Below are positions 8,258-17,311 of a DNA stretch of 64,000 nt, piece by piece. Within the stretch, counting starts at the first letter, position 1, and the number at the start of each line of letters is the position of its first letter. The stretch is from the NCBI RefSeq assembly GCF_008632955.1, contig NZ_CP043959.1:4774001-4838000 (forward strand), in the 5' to 3' direction. The notes under the pieces are model-generated. The model saw only the letters and a program-made list of their open reading frames with translations, ran no database searches and was not told where the DNA came from. The position numbers were made by a program, and so were the translations under genes. The stretch comes from Streptomyces tendae (GTDB lineage Bacteria; Actinomycetota; Actinomycetes; Streptomycetales; Streptomycetaceae).

Positions 8258-9013
8258 ATGATCAAGCACGCTTCCCGGGGAGTGCCCCTGGTGACGGTCT
8301 CCCTGCTGCTCACCGGCTGTGCGGCCGCCGGGGGTACGCCGGCTCCGACGCACGCCACCGCCGCGGCCGCAACCGCGCCGCAGGCATCGGCACCGGTCGT
8401 CGTCGGCCACGAGGCCGTGCCGGAACCGAAGGAGCTGCCCGGGCTGGGGCCGCGTACCCGGGCGCAGGTGCCCGAGGACACCGGGCAGGCCGTGGTGGTG
8501 ACGGGGCGCGGCAGGAACTCCTCCGAGTCCACCGTCGTCCTGTACGAGCGCGGCGCGGACGGCTGGGAGGCCGTGTCCCGGTGGCCCGCGCACAACGCCC
8601 TGAAGGGGTGGAACGACGACCACCGGCTCGGTGACCTCCGGTCGCCCGTCGGCGTGTTCACGCTGTCGGACGCGGGCGGGCTGCTGCCCGATCCGGGGAC
8701 GCGGATGCCGTACGACCGTTCCGACGGCTTCTCGCTGTCGGGCACCGGGTTCCGCGGCGAGTCCCTCGCGGGGTCCTTCGACTACGTCGTGGCCATCGAC
8801 TACAACCGCCGGCCCGGTACGTCCCCCTTGGACTGGACCCGCCCGCTCGGCGCGGAACGCGGGGGCGGGATATGGCTGCACGTCGACCACGACGGCCCCA
8901 CCCAGGGCTGTGTCTCGATCGCACGCGAGCACATGCGGGCGCTGCTGCGCGCGCTCGACCCGGACCGGCGTCCCGTCGTCGTGATGGGCGACGCCGCCTC
9001 CCTCGCCCGGTGA
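8258..9013 (+). CDS. L,D-transpeptidase-family lipoprotein
   Basis: 251 residues. A short signal peptide ends in a lipobox (LLLTGC, Cys about 21), so it should be anchored outside the membrane. After a low-complexity Ala/Pro linker comes a YkuD-like domain with the active-site segment GIWLHV...GCVSI; the nucleophile would be Cys218 with His about 209. L,D-transpeptidases crosslink meso-DAP residues of peptidoglycan or attach proteins to it. The SRWPAHNALKGW and SPVGVFTLSD blocks are typical of this actinobacterial subgroup. The gene stands just upstream of a two-component system on the same strand (38-bp gap), so it could be a target or a partner. Confidence 0.8.
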   Translation: MIKHASRGVPLVTVSLLLTGCAAAGGTPAPTHATAAAATAPQASAPVVVGHEAVPEPKELPGLGPRTRAQVPEDTGQAVVVTGRGRNSSESTVVLYERGADGWEAVSRWPAHNALKGWNDDHRLGDLRSPVGVFTLSDAGGLLPDPGTRMPYDRSDGFSLSGTGFRGESLAGSFDYVVAIDYNRRPGTSPLDWTRPLGAERGGGIWLHVDHDGPTQGCVSIAREHMRALLRALDPDRRPVVVMGDAASLAR

Positions 9014-9051
9014 CGGCGGCGTCCTCGGGCCGCCGACCTAGGATGCCCGGC

Positions 9052-9741
9052 ATGCGTGCCCATGTGCTGGTCGCCGAGGACGACGAGATGCAGGCCGAGC
9101 TCATACGCCGCTCGCTGCTGTCGGAGGGCCACACCGTGACCGTGGTCCACGACGGCGCGGCCGCGCTGGACGCGGCCCGGCGGCTGCGGCCCGACCTCGT
9201 CGTCCTGGATCTGATGCTGCCGGTGCTGGACGGGTTCGACGTGTGCCGGACCCTCCGCGGCGACGGCGACACACCGGTGCTGATGCTCACCGCCCGCACC
9301 GCGGAGGACGACGTGCTGCGCGGTCTCGACCTGGGCGCGGACGACTACATGACGAAGCCGTACAGTCCGCGCGAGCTGCTCGCCCGGATCCGGACGGTGC
9401 TGCGGCGCAGCGGGCACGGCGCGCCGGGTGAACGCGTCGTGCGCGCCGGCGGGATCTCCGTGGACCCGGCCCGGCACGAGGTCCGCCGCGACGGGGAGCC
9501 GGTGGACTGCACCCCGGCCGAGTTCGCGATCCTGCTGGCGATGGCGGCCGAGCCGGACCGGGTGTTCTCCCGGCGGCAGCTCCTCGCGTGCACGCGGGGC
9601 ATCGACCGGGCGTCCACGGAGCGCGCCGTCGACGTCCACATCATGAACCTGCGGCGGAAGATCGAGGACGACCCGCGCGGCCCCCGGCGGCTGCTCACCG
9701 TGTTCGGCGTCGGCTACAAGCTGAGCGCGGCGCGCGGATGA
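9052..9741 (+). CDS. OmpR/PhoB-type response regulator
   Basis: 229 residues. An N-terminal receiver domain has the acidic pocket (AEDDE), the phosphorylation Asp in LVVLDLMLP, and the conserved Lys in YMTKPYSP. A C-terminal winged-helix DNA-binding domain follows (about 130-225, ending in FGVGYKL). I chose the ATG at 9052 because AGGA lies 9 bases upstream; an ATG at 9043 is too close to it. The stop overlaps the kinase ATG (ATGA), so the two are translationally coupled. Confidence 0.9.
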   Translation: MRAHVLVAEDDEMQAELIRRSLLSEGHTVTVVHDGAAALDAARRLRPDLVVLDLMLPVLDGFDVCRTLRGDGDTPVLMLTARTAEDDVLRGLDLGADDYMTKPYSPRELLARIRTVLRRSGHGAPGERVVRAGGISVDPARHEVRRDGEPVDCTPAEFAILLAMAAEPDRVFSRRQLLACTRGIDRASTERAVDVHIMNLRRKIEDDPRGPRRLLTVFGVGYKLSAARG

Positions 9742-11557
9742 GCGGCGTGCCGGTGCGCAAGCGCCTCCTGGTGCGGCTGCTGGTCGCCTCGGCGCTCATC
9801 GCCGTCTGCTCCGTGGCGGCCACGGCCTGGCTCGTCGTCGAGACCACCACGCGCGCGCTGCGGGAGGAGCAGGGACACGAACTGGCCGTCGACACGGACA
9901 TCCTGAGCCGGCTCAGCGGGTACGCCGCCACCCACCCCGGCTGGACGGGCGTCGCGCCCGTGGTGCGGGCGCTGGCCCGGGAGACCGGCCGCCGGATCGC
10001 GCTCACCACCCCGGACCGGGCCGTCGTCGCCGACTCCGCGCGGCCGGGCACGCCCCGGCCGCCGAGCCCCGCGGCGACCGTCGACCCGCTGCGCACCGAC
10101 ACCCACACCGAGCCGGGGGCGCAGCGCACCGGGATCGACCCGCGGGTCGTCGGCCCGTACCGGCTGTCGGCCGCGGACCGCGCCCGCCTGGACGGGTTCG
10201 CCGAGGCCCGGCGGGCGTGCCTGGCCCGTCACGGCACGCAGACGGCCGTCGTCCGCACGCCGAGCGGGCGGCCCGTGCTCAGGGACGACTCCGGCACCGT
10301 CGACGGCGGACAGGTGCCGCTGGAGTGCGCGGACGGCAAGCTGAACACCCCGACCGCGGGTGAACGCGAGGCTCAGGACGACCTCGTCGCCCGGACGGAC
10401 GCCTGCCTGAGGCGTCACGGGATGGCGCCGGGCACCCACCACCTCGTGGGCCTCGACCTCACCTCGGGCGGCGAGGGGCTGATCCGGGACGGCGTGAAAC
10501 CGCCCGCCGACCCGGCGGACGACCGCACGTACCGGCGGTGCGCGGACGCCGCGCTGCGCGCCCAGCTCGATCCGTACGTCGCCCCTCCGGCCGCGCTGTT
10601 CCTGGGCGGCGGAGGAAGCGACGAGGTCCGCTTCGACATGTCCCCGGCCAACAAGGCCAAGGTCGTCGGGGTGGCGGCGCTGGTCCTCGCGGTGACCGTC
10701 GCCGTGACCGCGGCCGCCGCCGCCCACTTCGTCCGGCCGCTGCGCGCCCTGACCGAGGCGGTACGGCAGCCGCTGGACCGGCATGTGCGGGTCCCCGTCA
10801 CCACCCGTGACGAGACCGGCCTGCTCGCCGAGGCGTTCAACGACCTCACCGCGCGCCGGGAGCGGCTGGAGGCCCAGCGCAAGGCGATGGTCAGCGACAT
10901 CGCCCACGAGCTGCGCAGCCCGCTCACCAACATCCGGGGCTGGCTGGAGGTCACCCGGGACGGCGTGGTCGAGCCGGACCGCGAGCTGCTGGGGCGCTGC
11001 ACGACGAGGCCCTGGTGCTGCAGCGCGTCATCGACGACCTGCGGGACCTCGCGGACGCGGACGCCGGGGAGCTGCGGCTGCACCGCGAGCCGGTCGGCAC
11101 CGCCGAGCTGCTGGACCAGGTCGCGGCGGCGCACCGGGTGGCCGCCGCGGCGGCGGGGGTCGGCCTGAGCACCGCCGTCGCGCCCGGGACTCCCTGGCTG
11201 GACGCCGACCCGGTCCGGATGCGGCAGGCCCTGGGCAACGTCGTCTCCAACGCGCTCCGTCACACCCCGTCCGGCGGCACCGTCACGCTGGCGGCACGGT
11301 CCGACGGCGACGCGGTGGTCGTCGAGGTCACCGACACGGGCTGCGGCATCGCCGCCGCGGACCTCCCCCACGTCTTCCGGCGCTTCTGGCGCGCGGAGAA
11401 GTCCCGCAGCCGGCGCACCGGCGGCAGCGGCCTCGGCCTGCCCATCGTCCGCCACCTCGTCGAGGCCCACGGCGGCACGGTCGGCGTGACCAGCGAGCCC
11501 GGCACCGGCAGCGTCTTCACCCTGCACCTGCCGGCCACCGTGTCGCCACCCCTGTAG
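9738..11557 (+). pseudogene. Sensor histidine kinase, frameshifted
   Basis: Starts at 9738, overlapping the regulator stop. There is a first membrane helix (about 9-33), a long extracytoplasmic sensor region, a second helix (about 305-328), HAMP, and a HisKA box with the phospho-His in DIAHELRSPLTN (about residue 389). Near 11000 the frame is lost. The rest of the kinase, including the N box (NVVSNALRHT) and G boxes (DTGCGI, GGSGLGLP), continues in another frame to 11557. One extra G in the G-run at about 10990-10993 restores about 606 residues. All catalytic motifs are intact across both frames, so a sequencing or consensus error is the simplest explanation. The likely role is a BaeS-type envelope-stress sensor; the signal is unknown. 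Confidence 0.8.
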
Positions 11558-11887
11558 CGAAGAGGGGCGGCACGGGCTCGCGCCGGCGGTTCGGTCCATG
11601 CGCGGGTACGACCCGGGAAGTGCCCGCCCGGTTCCGCGCCGTTCGGTGAAAGCGGGCGACGCCCCCTTGGAACGCACCGGTACAGGGCCGATGCTGAGCT
11701 GTGGCCGCGTCCCCGACCGAGATCGTCCGGCTCCCCGGGCATCTCCTCACGTGCCCTCCGGGGCCGTAAGGCCGATACTGCCCCTGTAGGGCACCCACCT
11801 GTCCGCAATGACCCCGCCGCACCTGACCTGCCGCTCCGACCAGCACAGAGGCTCGACGATCCACCCGTTCCGTCCCAGGAGGCACCC
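11558..11887. other. Intergenic region before dhaK
   Basis: No gene is visible. The only structured signal is a short inverted repeat, TGCCC-CTGTA-GGGCA (11779-11793), about 95 bp before dhaK, which could be a regulator site for the dha operon. The dhaK ribosome site (AGGAGG) is at the right end. Confidence 0.35.
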
Positions 11888-12880
11888 ATGAAGATGCTGA
11901 TCAACGTTCCGGAGACCGTGGTGGCGGACGCGCTGCGCGGTATGGCGACGGCCCATCCCGAGCTGACGGTGGACGTGGAGAACCGGGTGGTGGTCCGCAA
12001 GGACGCACCGGTCGCGGGGAAGGTCGGCCTGGTGTCCGGCGGAGGCTCCGGGCACGAGCCGCTGCACGGCGGGTTCGTCGGACCCGGCATGCTCTCCGCG
12101 GCCTGTCCCGGCGAGGTGTTCACCTCCCCGGTGCCCGACCAGATGGTGCGGGCCGCGGCGGCCGTGGACAGCGGGGCCGGGGTGCTGTTCATCGTGAAGA
12201 ACTACACCGGCGACGTGCTGAACTTCGACATGGCGGCGGAGCTGGCCGAGGACGAGGGCGTCCAGGTCGCGAAGGTGCTCGTCAACGATGACGTGGCGGT
12301 CACCGACAGCCTGTTCACGGCGGGCCGCCGGGGCACCGGGGCGACGCTGTTCGTGGAGAAGATCGCGGGCGCGGCGGCCGAGGAGGGCCAGCCGCTGGAG
12401 CGGGTGGAGGCCCTCGCGAAGCAGGTGAACGAGAACTCCCGCAGCTTCGGCGTGGCACTCAGCGCGGTCACCACGCCGGCCAAGGGCTCACCGACCTTCG
12501 ACCTGCCGGCCGGCGAGCTGGAGCTGGGCATCGGCATCCACGGCGAGCCGGGCCGGGAGCGGCGTCCGATGATGACGTCCGGCGAGATCGCGGAGTTCGC
12601 CGTCGGCGCGATCCTGGACGACCTCACCCCGCGCAACCCGGTCCTGGTACTGGTCAACGGCATGGGCGCCACGCCACTGCTGGAGCTGTACGGCTTCAAC
12701 GCCGAGGTGCAGCGGGTGCTCGGCGAGCGCGGCGTCCCGGTCGCCCGGGTTCTCGTCGGCAACTACGTCACGTCCCTCGACATGGCGGGTGCCTCCGTCA
12801 CCCTGTGCCAGGCGGACGAGGAGCTGCTGCGCCTGTGGGACGCGCCGGTGAGTACGCCCGGGCTGCGCTGGGGAATGTGA
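11888..12880 (+). CDS. dhaK: Dihydroxyacetone kinase subunit DhaK
   Basis: 330 residues, full-length DhaK. The substrate-binding regions are present: SGGGSGHEP near residue 55, and the His that forms a hemiaminal with dihydroxyacetone, in GIGIHGEPG at about residue 220. DhaK holds the substrate while DhaL supplies the phosphate from its ADP cofactor; DhaM recharges DhaL using the PTS. An AGGAGG site lies 7 bases before the ATG. It is the first gene of dhaK-dhaL-dhaM on the plus strand. The expected role is phosphorylation of dihydroxyacetone from glycerol metabolism to DHAP. Confidence 0.95.
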   Translation: MKMLINVPETVVADALRGMATAHPELTVDVENRVVVRKDAPVAGKVGLVSGGGSGHEPLHGGFVGPGMLSAACPGEVFTSPVPDQMVRAAAAVDSGAGVLFIVKNYTGDVLNFDMAAELAEDEGVQVAKVLVNDDVAVTDSLFTAGRRGTGATLFVEKIAGAAAEEGQPLERVEALAKQVNENSRSFGVALSAVTTPAKGSPTFDLPAGELELGIGIHGEPGRERRPMMTSGEIAEFAVGAILDDLTPRNPVLVLVNGMGATPLLELYGFNAEVQRVLGERGVPVARVLVGNYVTSLDMAGASVTLCQADEELLRLWDAPVSTPGLRWGM

Positions 12881-12928
12881 TCCACTCCGGGGTGAGTGCT
12901 CCGGGTCACCTACACGCAAGGAGGTCCC

Positions 12929-13546
12929 GTGCTGGACGCCGACTTCTTCCGTCGTTGGATGACGGCCACCGCCGCATCCGTGGACCGCGAGGCGGAGCGG
13001 CTCACCGCGCTCGACTCGCCGATCGGGGACGCCGATCACGGCAGCAATCTCCAGCGCGGGTTCCGTGCGGTGCGCGACGCGCTGGACAAGGAACCGTCCG
13101 CCACGCCCGGCGCGGTGCTGACACAGGCGGGGCGTCTGCTGGTGTCGACGGTGGGCGGCGCGTCCGGTCCGCTGTACGGGACGCTGCTGCGCCGTACCGG
13201 GAAGACTCTCGGCGAGGCCGCCGAGGTGGACCGGCAGCAGCTGGCCGAGGCGCTGCGGGCCGGGGTGGACGCCGTGATGAAGCTGGGCGGCGCCGCACCG
13301 GGTGACAAGACGATGATCGACGCGCTGGTGCCCGCGGTGGACGCGCTCGGTGACTCGTTCGCCGCGGCGCGGGACGCCGCGCGCGAGGGCGCCGTGGCGA
13401 CGACACCGCTGCTGGCCCGCAAGGGCAGGGCGAGTTATCTGGGCGAGCGGAGCATCGGGCACCAGGACCCCGGCGCGACGTCGGCGGCGCTGCTGATCGC
13501 CGCGTTGCTCGACGCCGGGCCGGACGGGGAGTCGGGCGGTGAGTGA
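12929..13546 (+). CDS. dhaL: Dihydroxyacetone kinase ADP-binding subunit DhaL
   Basis: 205 residues. The magnesium-ADP site is visible: DSPIGDADHGSNLQRG (Asp cluster) near residue 30, GASGPLYGTLLR near 80, and APGDKTMIDAL near 120. I start at the GTG at 12929 because AAGGAGG ends 4 bases upstream. In PTS-dependent systems DhaL carries a tightly bound ADP/ATP and passes phosphate to the DHA held on DhaK. Its 3' end overlaps dhaM by 8 bp, so translation is coupled. Confidence 0.93.
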   Translation: MLDADFFRRWMTATAASVDREAERLTALDSPIGDADHGSNLQRGFRAVRDALDKEPSATPGAVLTQAGRLLVSTVGGASGPLYGTLLRRTGKTLGEAAEVDRQQLAEALRAGVDAVMKLGGAAPGDKTMIDALVPAVDALGDSFAAARDAAREGAVATTPLLARKGRASYLGERSIGHQDPGATSAALLIAALLDAGPDGESGGE

Positions 13547-13949
13547 CGAGCGGCGGGTCGGCATCGTCCTGGTGTCACACAGCGCGACCGTCGCCTCCTC
13601 GGTGGCGGAGCTGGCACAGGGCCTTGCGGGCGCCGGGGCGACGGTTCCGGTCGCTCCGGCGGGCGGCACCGAGAGCGGTGACCTCGGCACGAGCGCGGAC
13701 CTGATCGCCGCGGCGGCCGCGTCCGTGGACCGGGGCGCCGGCGTAGCGGTGCTGACCGACCTGGGCAGTGCCGTGCTCACCGTGAAGGCGCTGCTGGCCG
13801 AGGGCGACGAACTTCCCGAGAACACGCGGCTCGTGGACGCGCCGTTCGTGGAGGGCGCGGTGGCCGCGGTGGTCACCGCCTCCACGGGCGCGGACCTCGC
13901 CGCGGTGGCGGCGGCGGCCTCGGAGGCGTACGACTACCGGAAGGTGTGA
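13539..13949 (+). CDS. dhaM: PTS phosphotransferase subunit DhaM (EIIA-Dha domain only)
   Basis: 136 residues: a single EIIA-Man-like domain with the phospho-His in LVSHSATVA near residue 15. The HPr-like and EI-like domains of the longer E. coli DhaM are absent, as usual in Gram-positive bacteria, so phosphate must come from a separate HPr. The GTG start lies inside the end of dhaL. The convergent chitosanase gene begins its stop only 19 bp downstream. Confidence 0.92.
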   Translation: MSDERRVGIVLVSHSATVASSVAELAQGLAGAGATVPVAPAGGTESGDLGTSADLIAAAAASVDRGAGVAVLTDLGSAVLTVKALLAEGDELPENTRLVDAPFVEGAVAAVVTASTGADLAAVAAAASEAYDYRKV

Positions 13950-13967
13950 GGGCGCTCGCCCTGCGGA

Positions 13968-15062
13968 TCAGTCGGCGGCGTCGACGAACTCCCGGGCGAG
14001 CCGCTCCCCTTGGGAGACCGCGGCCTCGCGGTCCTCGATCGGGGTGACCCGGCTGTCCTTGAACACGATGTACGTCACCCCGGAAGGAGTGCCGCCGGAG
14101 CGCGGGTCGGGGTCGATGCCGAGGGACGTGGCCGCAGCGTGGGACGCCTCGCCGATGATGTCGGTGGGGCCGGTGTCGCCGACGACCGCGTAGCTGACCT
14201 TGTCGCGGTAGACGACGGCGGCCACCGAGCCGCCGCGTACACCGTCGTCGCGGTAGTCCCACAGATCGCTGGGCGCCGGCACCACCACGTAGGGCAGCTT
14301 CTCGGAACTCAGCGCGCGGCCGTCGGACTGGGCGAACGCGGTGGAGGAGGAGAAGCTCGGGTCGGTGCGGGCGTTGCAGCGGCGGCCCGGGCGGCCGTCG
14401 CAGTCGATGTCCATGTCGGCCTTCCAGAACACCGCCTCGCGGGTGCCGCACACCGGCACGGTCTTCGGGGTCCCCCGGTCCGTGCGGTAACGGCCCCGGG
14501 AGACAGGGCTGCAGCCGCGCACCTTGGCCAGCAGATCGGCGGCGGTGACGGGGCCGGGGGGCGCGGGCTCGGGGGTGGCGGGGCTCGGGGTGGACGGGCT
14601 CTGAGTGGCGACGCCCGGCGTGGCCGGCGCCGGGGTCACCGGGCCCGGAGTGACGGCCCCCTGGGCCACGCCGTCCGAAGTCACGCCGTCCGGGGCCGCG
14701 GGTGCCGGCGAGGCGGGTGCGGGACTCACGGGCTCGGGGGCGGCTCCGTGCGGCGTTGCGGAGCCCGGGGTCACGGAGCCCGGCGTCACAGGGCCCGGCG
14801 TCACGGCGCCCGGGTTCGCAGCACCCTGGGCCAGCCCCACGCGGGTCGCGTCCCGGCCGGCCGGCTCGGGGCGGCCCCGGTGCGGTACGGCGACGCGCGG
14901 CCGGCCGGTCGGCAGGGCCGGGCCCGCCGCCGGGCCGGGGGCGACGCGTCGCGTTTCGGCGCGGGAGGGACGGATCTGTGCCGGCTCGGCGGCGGAGGAC
15001 GCCGAGGGAGCCAGCAGCGCCACGCCCGCCACGGCGACGGTGAGCGTCTGGACACGGGACAC
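13968..15062 (-). CDS. Secreted chitosanase, glycoside hydrolase family 75
   Basis: About 364 residues. A signal peptide (VQTLTVAVAGVALLAPSASSA) is followed by a long Pro/Thr/Ala linker containing V-T-P-G repeats (about residues 90-175). The catalytic domain has features of GH75 fungal-type chitosanases: ADMDIDCDG with the candidate catalytic Asp, then paired Cys residues, VVGDTGPTDIIGEAS and GVTYIVF. GH75 enzymes cut beta-1,4 bonds of chitosan outside the cell. I start at the GTG at 15062, directly before the signal peptide, with GAGAGG about 11 bases upstream; the frame is open further 5' but that part is not signal-like. No second domain is present beyond the linker. Confidence 0.85.
   Translation of the reverse strand: MSRVQTLTVAVAGVALLAPSASSAAEPAQIRPSRAETRRVAPGPAAGPALPTGRPRVAVPHRGRPEPAGRDATRVGLAQGAANPGAVTPGPVTPGSVTPGSATPHGAAPEPVSPAPASPAPAAPDGVTSDGVAQGAVTPGPVTPAPATPGVATQSPSTPSPATPEPAPPGPVTAADLLAKVRGCSPVSRGRYRTDRGTPKTVPVCGTREAVFWKADMDIDCDGRPGRRCNARTDPSFSSSTAFAQSDGRALSSEKLPYVVVPAPSDLWDYRDDGVRGGSVAAVVYRDKVSYAVVGDTGPTDIIGEASHAAATSLGIDPDPRSGGTPSGVTYIVFKDSRVTPIEDREAAVSQGERLAREFVDAAD
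14770..14814. repeat. 15-bp repeats in chitosanase linker
   Basis: Three 15-bp units starting GTCAC and ending in CCCGG(C/G) lie head to tail. Read on the minus strand they encode Val-Thr-Pro-Gly-x. Further degenerate copies extend either side (about 14630-14830). The unit resembles the intergenic array at 24826-24915. Confidence 0.7.
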
Positions 15063-15453
15063 GGTCAGGAGAGCCTCTCGTCGGGGACAAGGACGCACAC
15101 CCAGGGCACTTTGCCCCATTTCATCCCACCGCGAGGAAGGTGACCGCCCCGAAAGGGGCCGGACGGAGCACGCGCGCACCGCCGGACACGACGGGCGCCG
15201 GAGGCCCGGGCGCGATGCGGCCCGGGCCGTCCAGCCACCCGTACCGGCGCGGGATCAGCGACGACAGCGGTCCGCGCCACGGGCCCGAACACCCCTGTCC
15301 ACAGGGGTGGTTGACCCGTCATACCTCCAGCATACGAAACACCCGAACGCGTCCGGCGCGCACCGCCCTCTTGAAATGAGCGCGTCAGTGGGCTCATATT
15401 GGTACGGACCATTGACCGGTCCGGTCGCGACCGCACCCCGGGGAGGCAGAGTC
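15063..15453. other. Divergent intergenic region with two hairpins
   Basis: This stretch separates the chitosanase (minus) and FN3 lipoprotein (plus) genes. It contains a GCCCC-GAAA-GGGGC stem-loop (15146-15159) and an 8-bp inverted repeat, CACCCCTG-TCCA-CAGGGGTG (15290-15309). The latter is followed at once by TTGACC (15311-15316), a possible -35 element facing the FN3 gene. No open gene is seen. Confidence 0.45.
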
Positions 15454-16455
15454 GTGCGTGGCGTTCCCCCAACCGCGTCATCGCGCCGCCTGCTCGCCCT
15501 CTGCGCGGTCGTCCTGCTGGCCGCCTCCTGCCGCTGGGGCGCACCGGACGACACGGGCGGCGAGCGTCCGCCGGGGGCGCCGACGGGCGTCACCGCGCAG
15601 GCCGGCAGCGCCACCAGCGTCCACGTCATGTGGAACCGGGTCGCCCGGGCCGCGAGCGAGGTGACCCGGTACGAGGTGTATCGGGGCACCACCAAGGTCG
15701 CGGAGGTACCCGGTTCCGCACACATGGTGGACGTCACCCGCCTCCGGCCCGCCACCCCTTACGTCTTCACGGTGCGCGCCCGGGACGGGGACGGCCGGCT
15801 CGGACCGCCCAGCCGCGAGGTCCGGGCCACCACCCCGGTGGCGGCCCGGGCCGACCGCACACCGCCCGCCCCTCCGGCGGGGCTGACGGGCCGTGCGGCC
15901 GGCAGCCGGGCGGCCCAACTGTCCTGGACCGCCGCGACCGACGACCGCGGTGTGGTGTCGTACGACATCTACCAGGGCGGCACGAAGATCCACAGTGTGG
16001 CCGGGAACCAGACGGCCGCCGTGGTGACAGGGCTGCGGCCGGGCGTCCGGTACGCCTTCACCGTCCGCGCCCGGGACGCCGCGGACAACCTCTCGCCGCC
16101 CGGTGCCGCCGTCCGCCTCACCACGGCCGACGGCTCGGGCGACGTGACCGCCACGGCACCCACCGGCTTCCGCGCCGCCGTCCGCAGCTCCGGCGGGGCG
16201 CACTACATCGTCCTCACGTGGGTGCCGCCACGCGTCGACGGGACGGTCACCGAGTACGAGGTGCGGCTGGACGGACGGGCCGTCACCTCGCTGGTGTACG
16301 GCGGTGAGGCACCGCGCGACCGGGCGACGTACCGCTTCTACGCGGGAGACGAGCCGGGCGTCACCCACCGGGTGCGGATCAGGGCGATGCTGCCGGACGG
16401 CACCTGGGGCGCCTTCTCGGCCGAACGGACCGTCACGACGGGCACCGCCGGCTGA
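15454..16455 (+). CDS. Lipoprotein with three fibronectin type III domains
   Basis: 333 residues. The signal peptide ends in the lipobox LAASC, so it should be lipid-anchored at the outer face. Three FN3 domains follow (about 45-130, 140-228, 240-333); the first two share the YEVYRG/YDIYQG and LRPxxxYxFTVRARD signatures. No catalytic domain is attached, which is unusual since FN3 repeats in Streptomyces usually decorate polysaccharide-degrading enzymes such as the divergent chitosanase. A structural or adhesive role at the surface is possible. I start at the GTG at 15454, with GGGAGG 7 bases upstream. Confidence 0.83.
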   Translation: MRGVPPTASSRRLLALCAVVLLAASCRWGAPDDTGGERPPGAPTGVTAQAGSATSVHVMWNRVARAASEVTRYEVYRGTTKVAEVPGSAHMVDVTRLRPATPYVFTVRARDGDGRLGPPSREVRATTPVAARADRTPPAPPAGLTGRAAGSRAAQLSWTAATDDRGVVSYDIYQGGTKIHSVAGNQTAAVVTGLRPGVRYAFTVRARDAADNLSPPGAAVRLTTADGSGDVTATAPTGFRAAVRSSGGAHYIVLTWVPPRVDGTVTEYEVRLDGRAVTSLVYGGEAPRDRATYRFYAGDEPGVTHRVRIRAMLPDGTWGAFSAERTVTTGTAG

Positions 16456-16629
16456 CACCGCGGAACGTCCGCGCTGCGCCGCCCGGAGGACGCCGTCACC
16501 TGGCCGGATGCGGTCGGAGTGCGCGCCGGCCGGGCTGCCCGTTGGCTGTCGTCGTGGCAGCACGGGCGCTCCCCGACCTCGGCGGCGCAAGGGATGTACC
16601 GCCGGCCGTGCCGCCGGAAGGCAGTCCAC

Positions 16630-17163
16630 ATGAGCATCTCGACGTCTCTGCTCCGCCTCGGACCGACCGTGGCAGCCGCCGCCGCGCTCGCCCTGCTGCC
16701 GGCCGGGCCGGCTGCCGCGGACGGGATCTCCGTGAGCACCACGGGGAACACGGTCTCGGTCACCACCGGCGCGTGCAGCCAGATCAACGGCCACTGGGGC
16801 ACCGCCTCGCTGCTCAGCAGCGGTCAGGCGAACTTCTCGCAGGGCCGCCAGGTGGCGCTGTCGGGGACGTCCGCGGGGCAGTCCGCGGCCTGGTCCAACG
16901 TCAGCGCGGGCACGTACACGGTGATCGTCGTGTGCTCCAACGGCAGCACGGCGGGCACCCAGTCCGTGGTCGTGTCCCCCGCGTCCAGCCCGTCGGCCTC
17001 CCCCACGGCCTCACCGTCCCGCGGTGTGATGGGCGGCCTCGGCGGCGGCTCCAAGGACTACGGCACGGTCACCGCGGTGGCGGGCGGCGCGCTGGTCGGT
17101 ACGGGCATCGTCGCCACCGTCCTGTATCTGCGCCGGCGCACCAGCCGCCCGCGCCACCTGTAG
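16630..17163 (+). CDS. Small secreted protein with C-terminal membrane anchor
   Basis: 177 residues. It has a signal peptide (AAAAALALLPAGPAAA), a Ser/Thr/Gly-rich extracellular part with two Cys residues (GACSQINGHW and VIVVCSNGS, probably a disulfide), a short Ser/Pro linker, and a C-terminal helix (VAGGALVGTGIVATVLYL) followed by Arg residues that keep the tail inside. Similar proteins are widespread in Streptomyces without known function. GGAAGG precedes the ATG. A strong hairpin follows the stop codon. Confidence 0.75.
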   Translation: MSISTSLLRLGPTVAAAAALALLPAGPAAADGISVSTTGNTVSVTTGACSQINGHWGTASLLSSGQANFSQGRQVALSGTSAGQSAAWSNVSAGTYTVIVVCSNGSTAGTQSVVVSPASSPSASPTASPSRGVMGGLGGGSKDYGTVTAVAGGALVGTGIVATVLYLRRRTSRPRHL

Positions 17164-17169
17164 ACCCGG

Positions 17170-17215
17170 CGCCGGCCGCCACCACGTCCGAAGCGCTCCG
17201 GTCGGGCGGCCGGCG
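17170..17215. terminator. Hairpin terminator
   Basis: CGCCGGCCGCC (17170-17180) pairs perfectly with GGCGGCCGGCG (17205-17215), 6 bp after the small secreted protein. It lies between convergent genes. Confidence 0.65.
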
Positions 17216-17311
17216 TCGACCCCTCCCCGCCTCCGCACGCCGTCGGGGCCGCGGAGCCACGCGCCGTCGTCCGGGGCCTCGTCCCGCGCCCACCCTCCCG
17301 TCCGGAAGACC

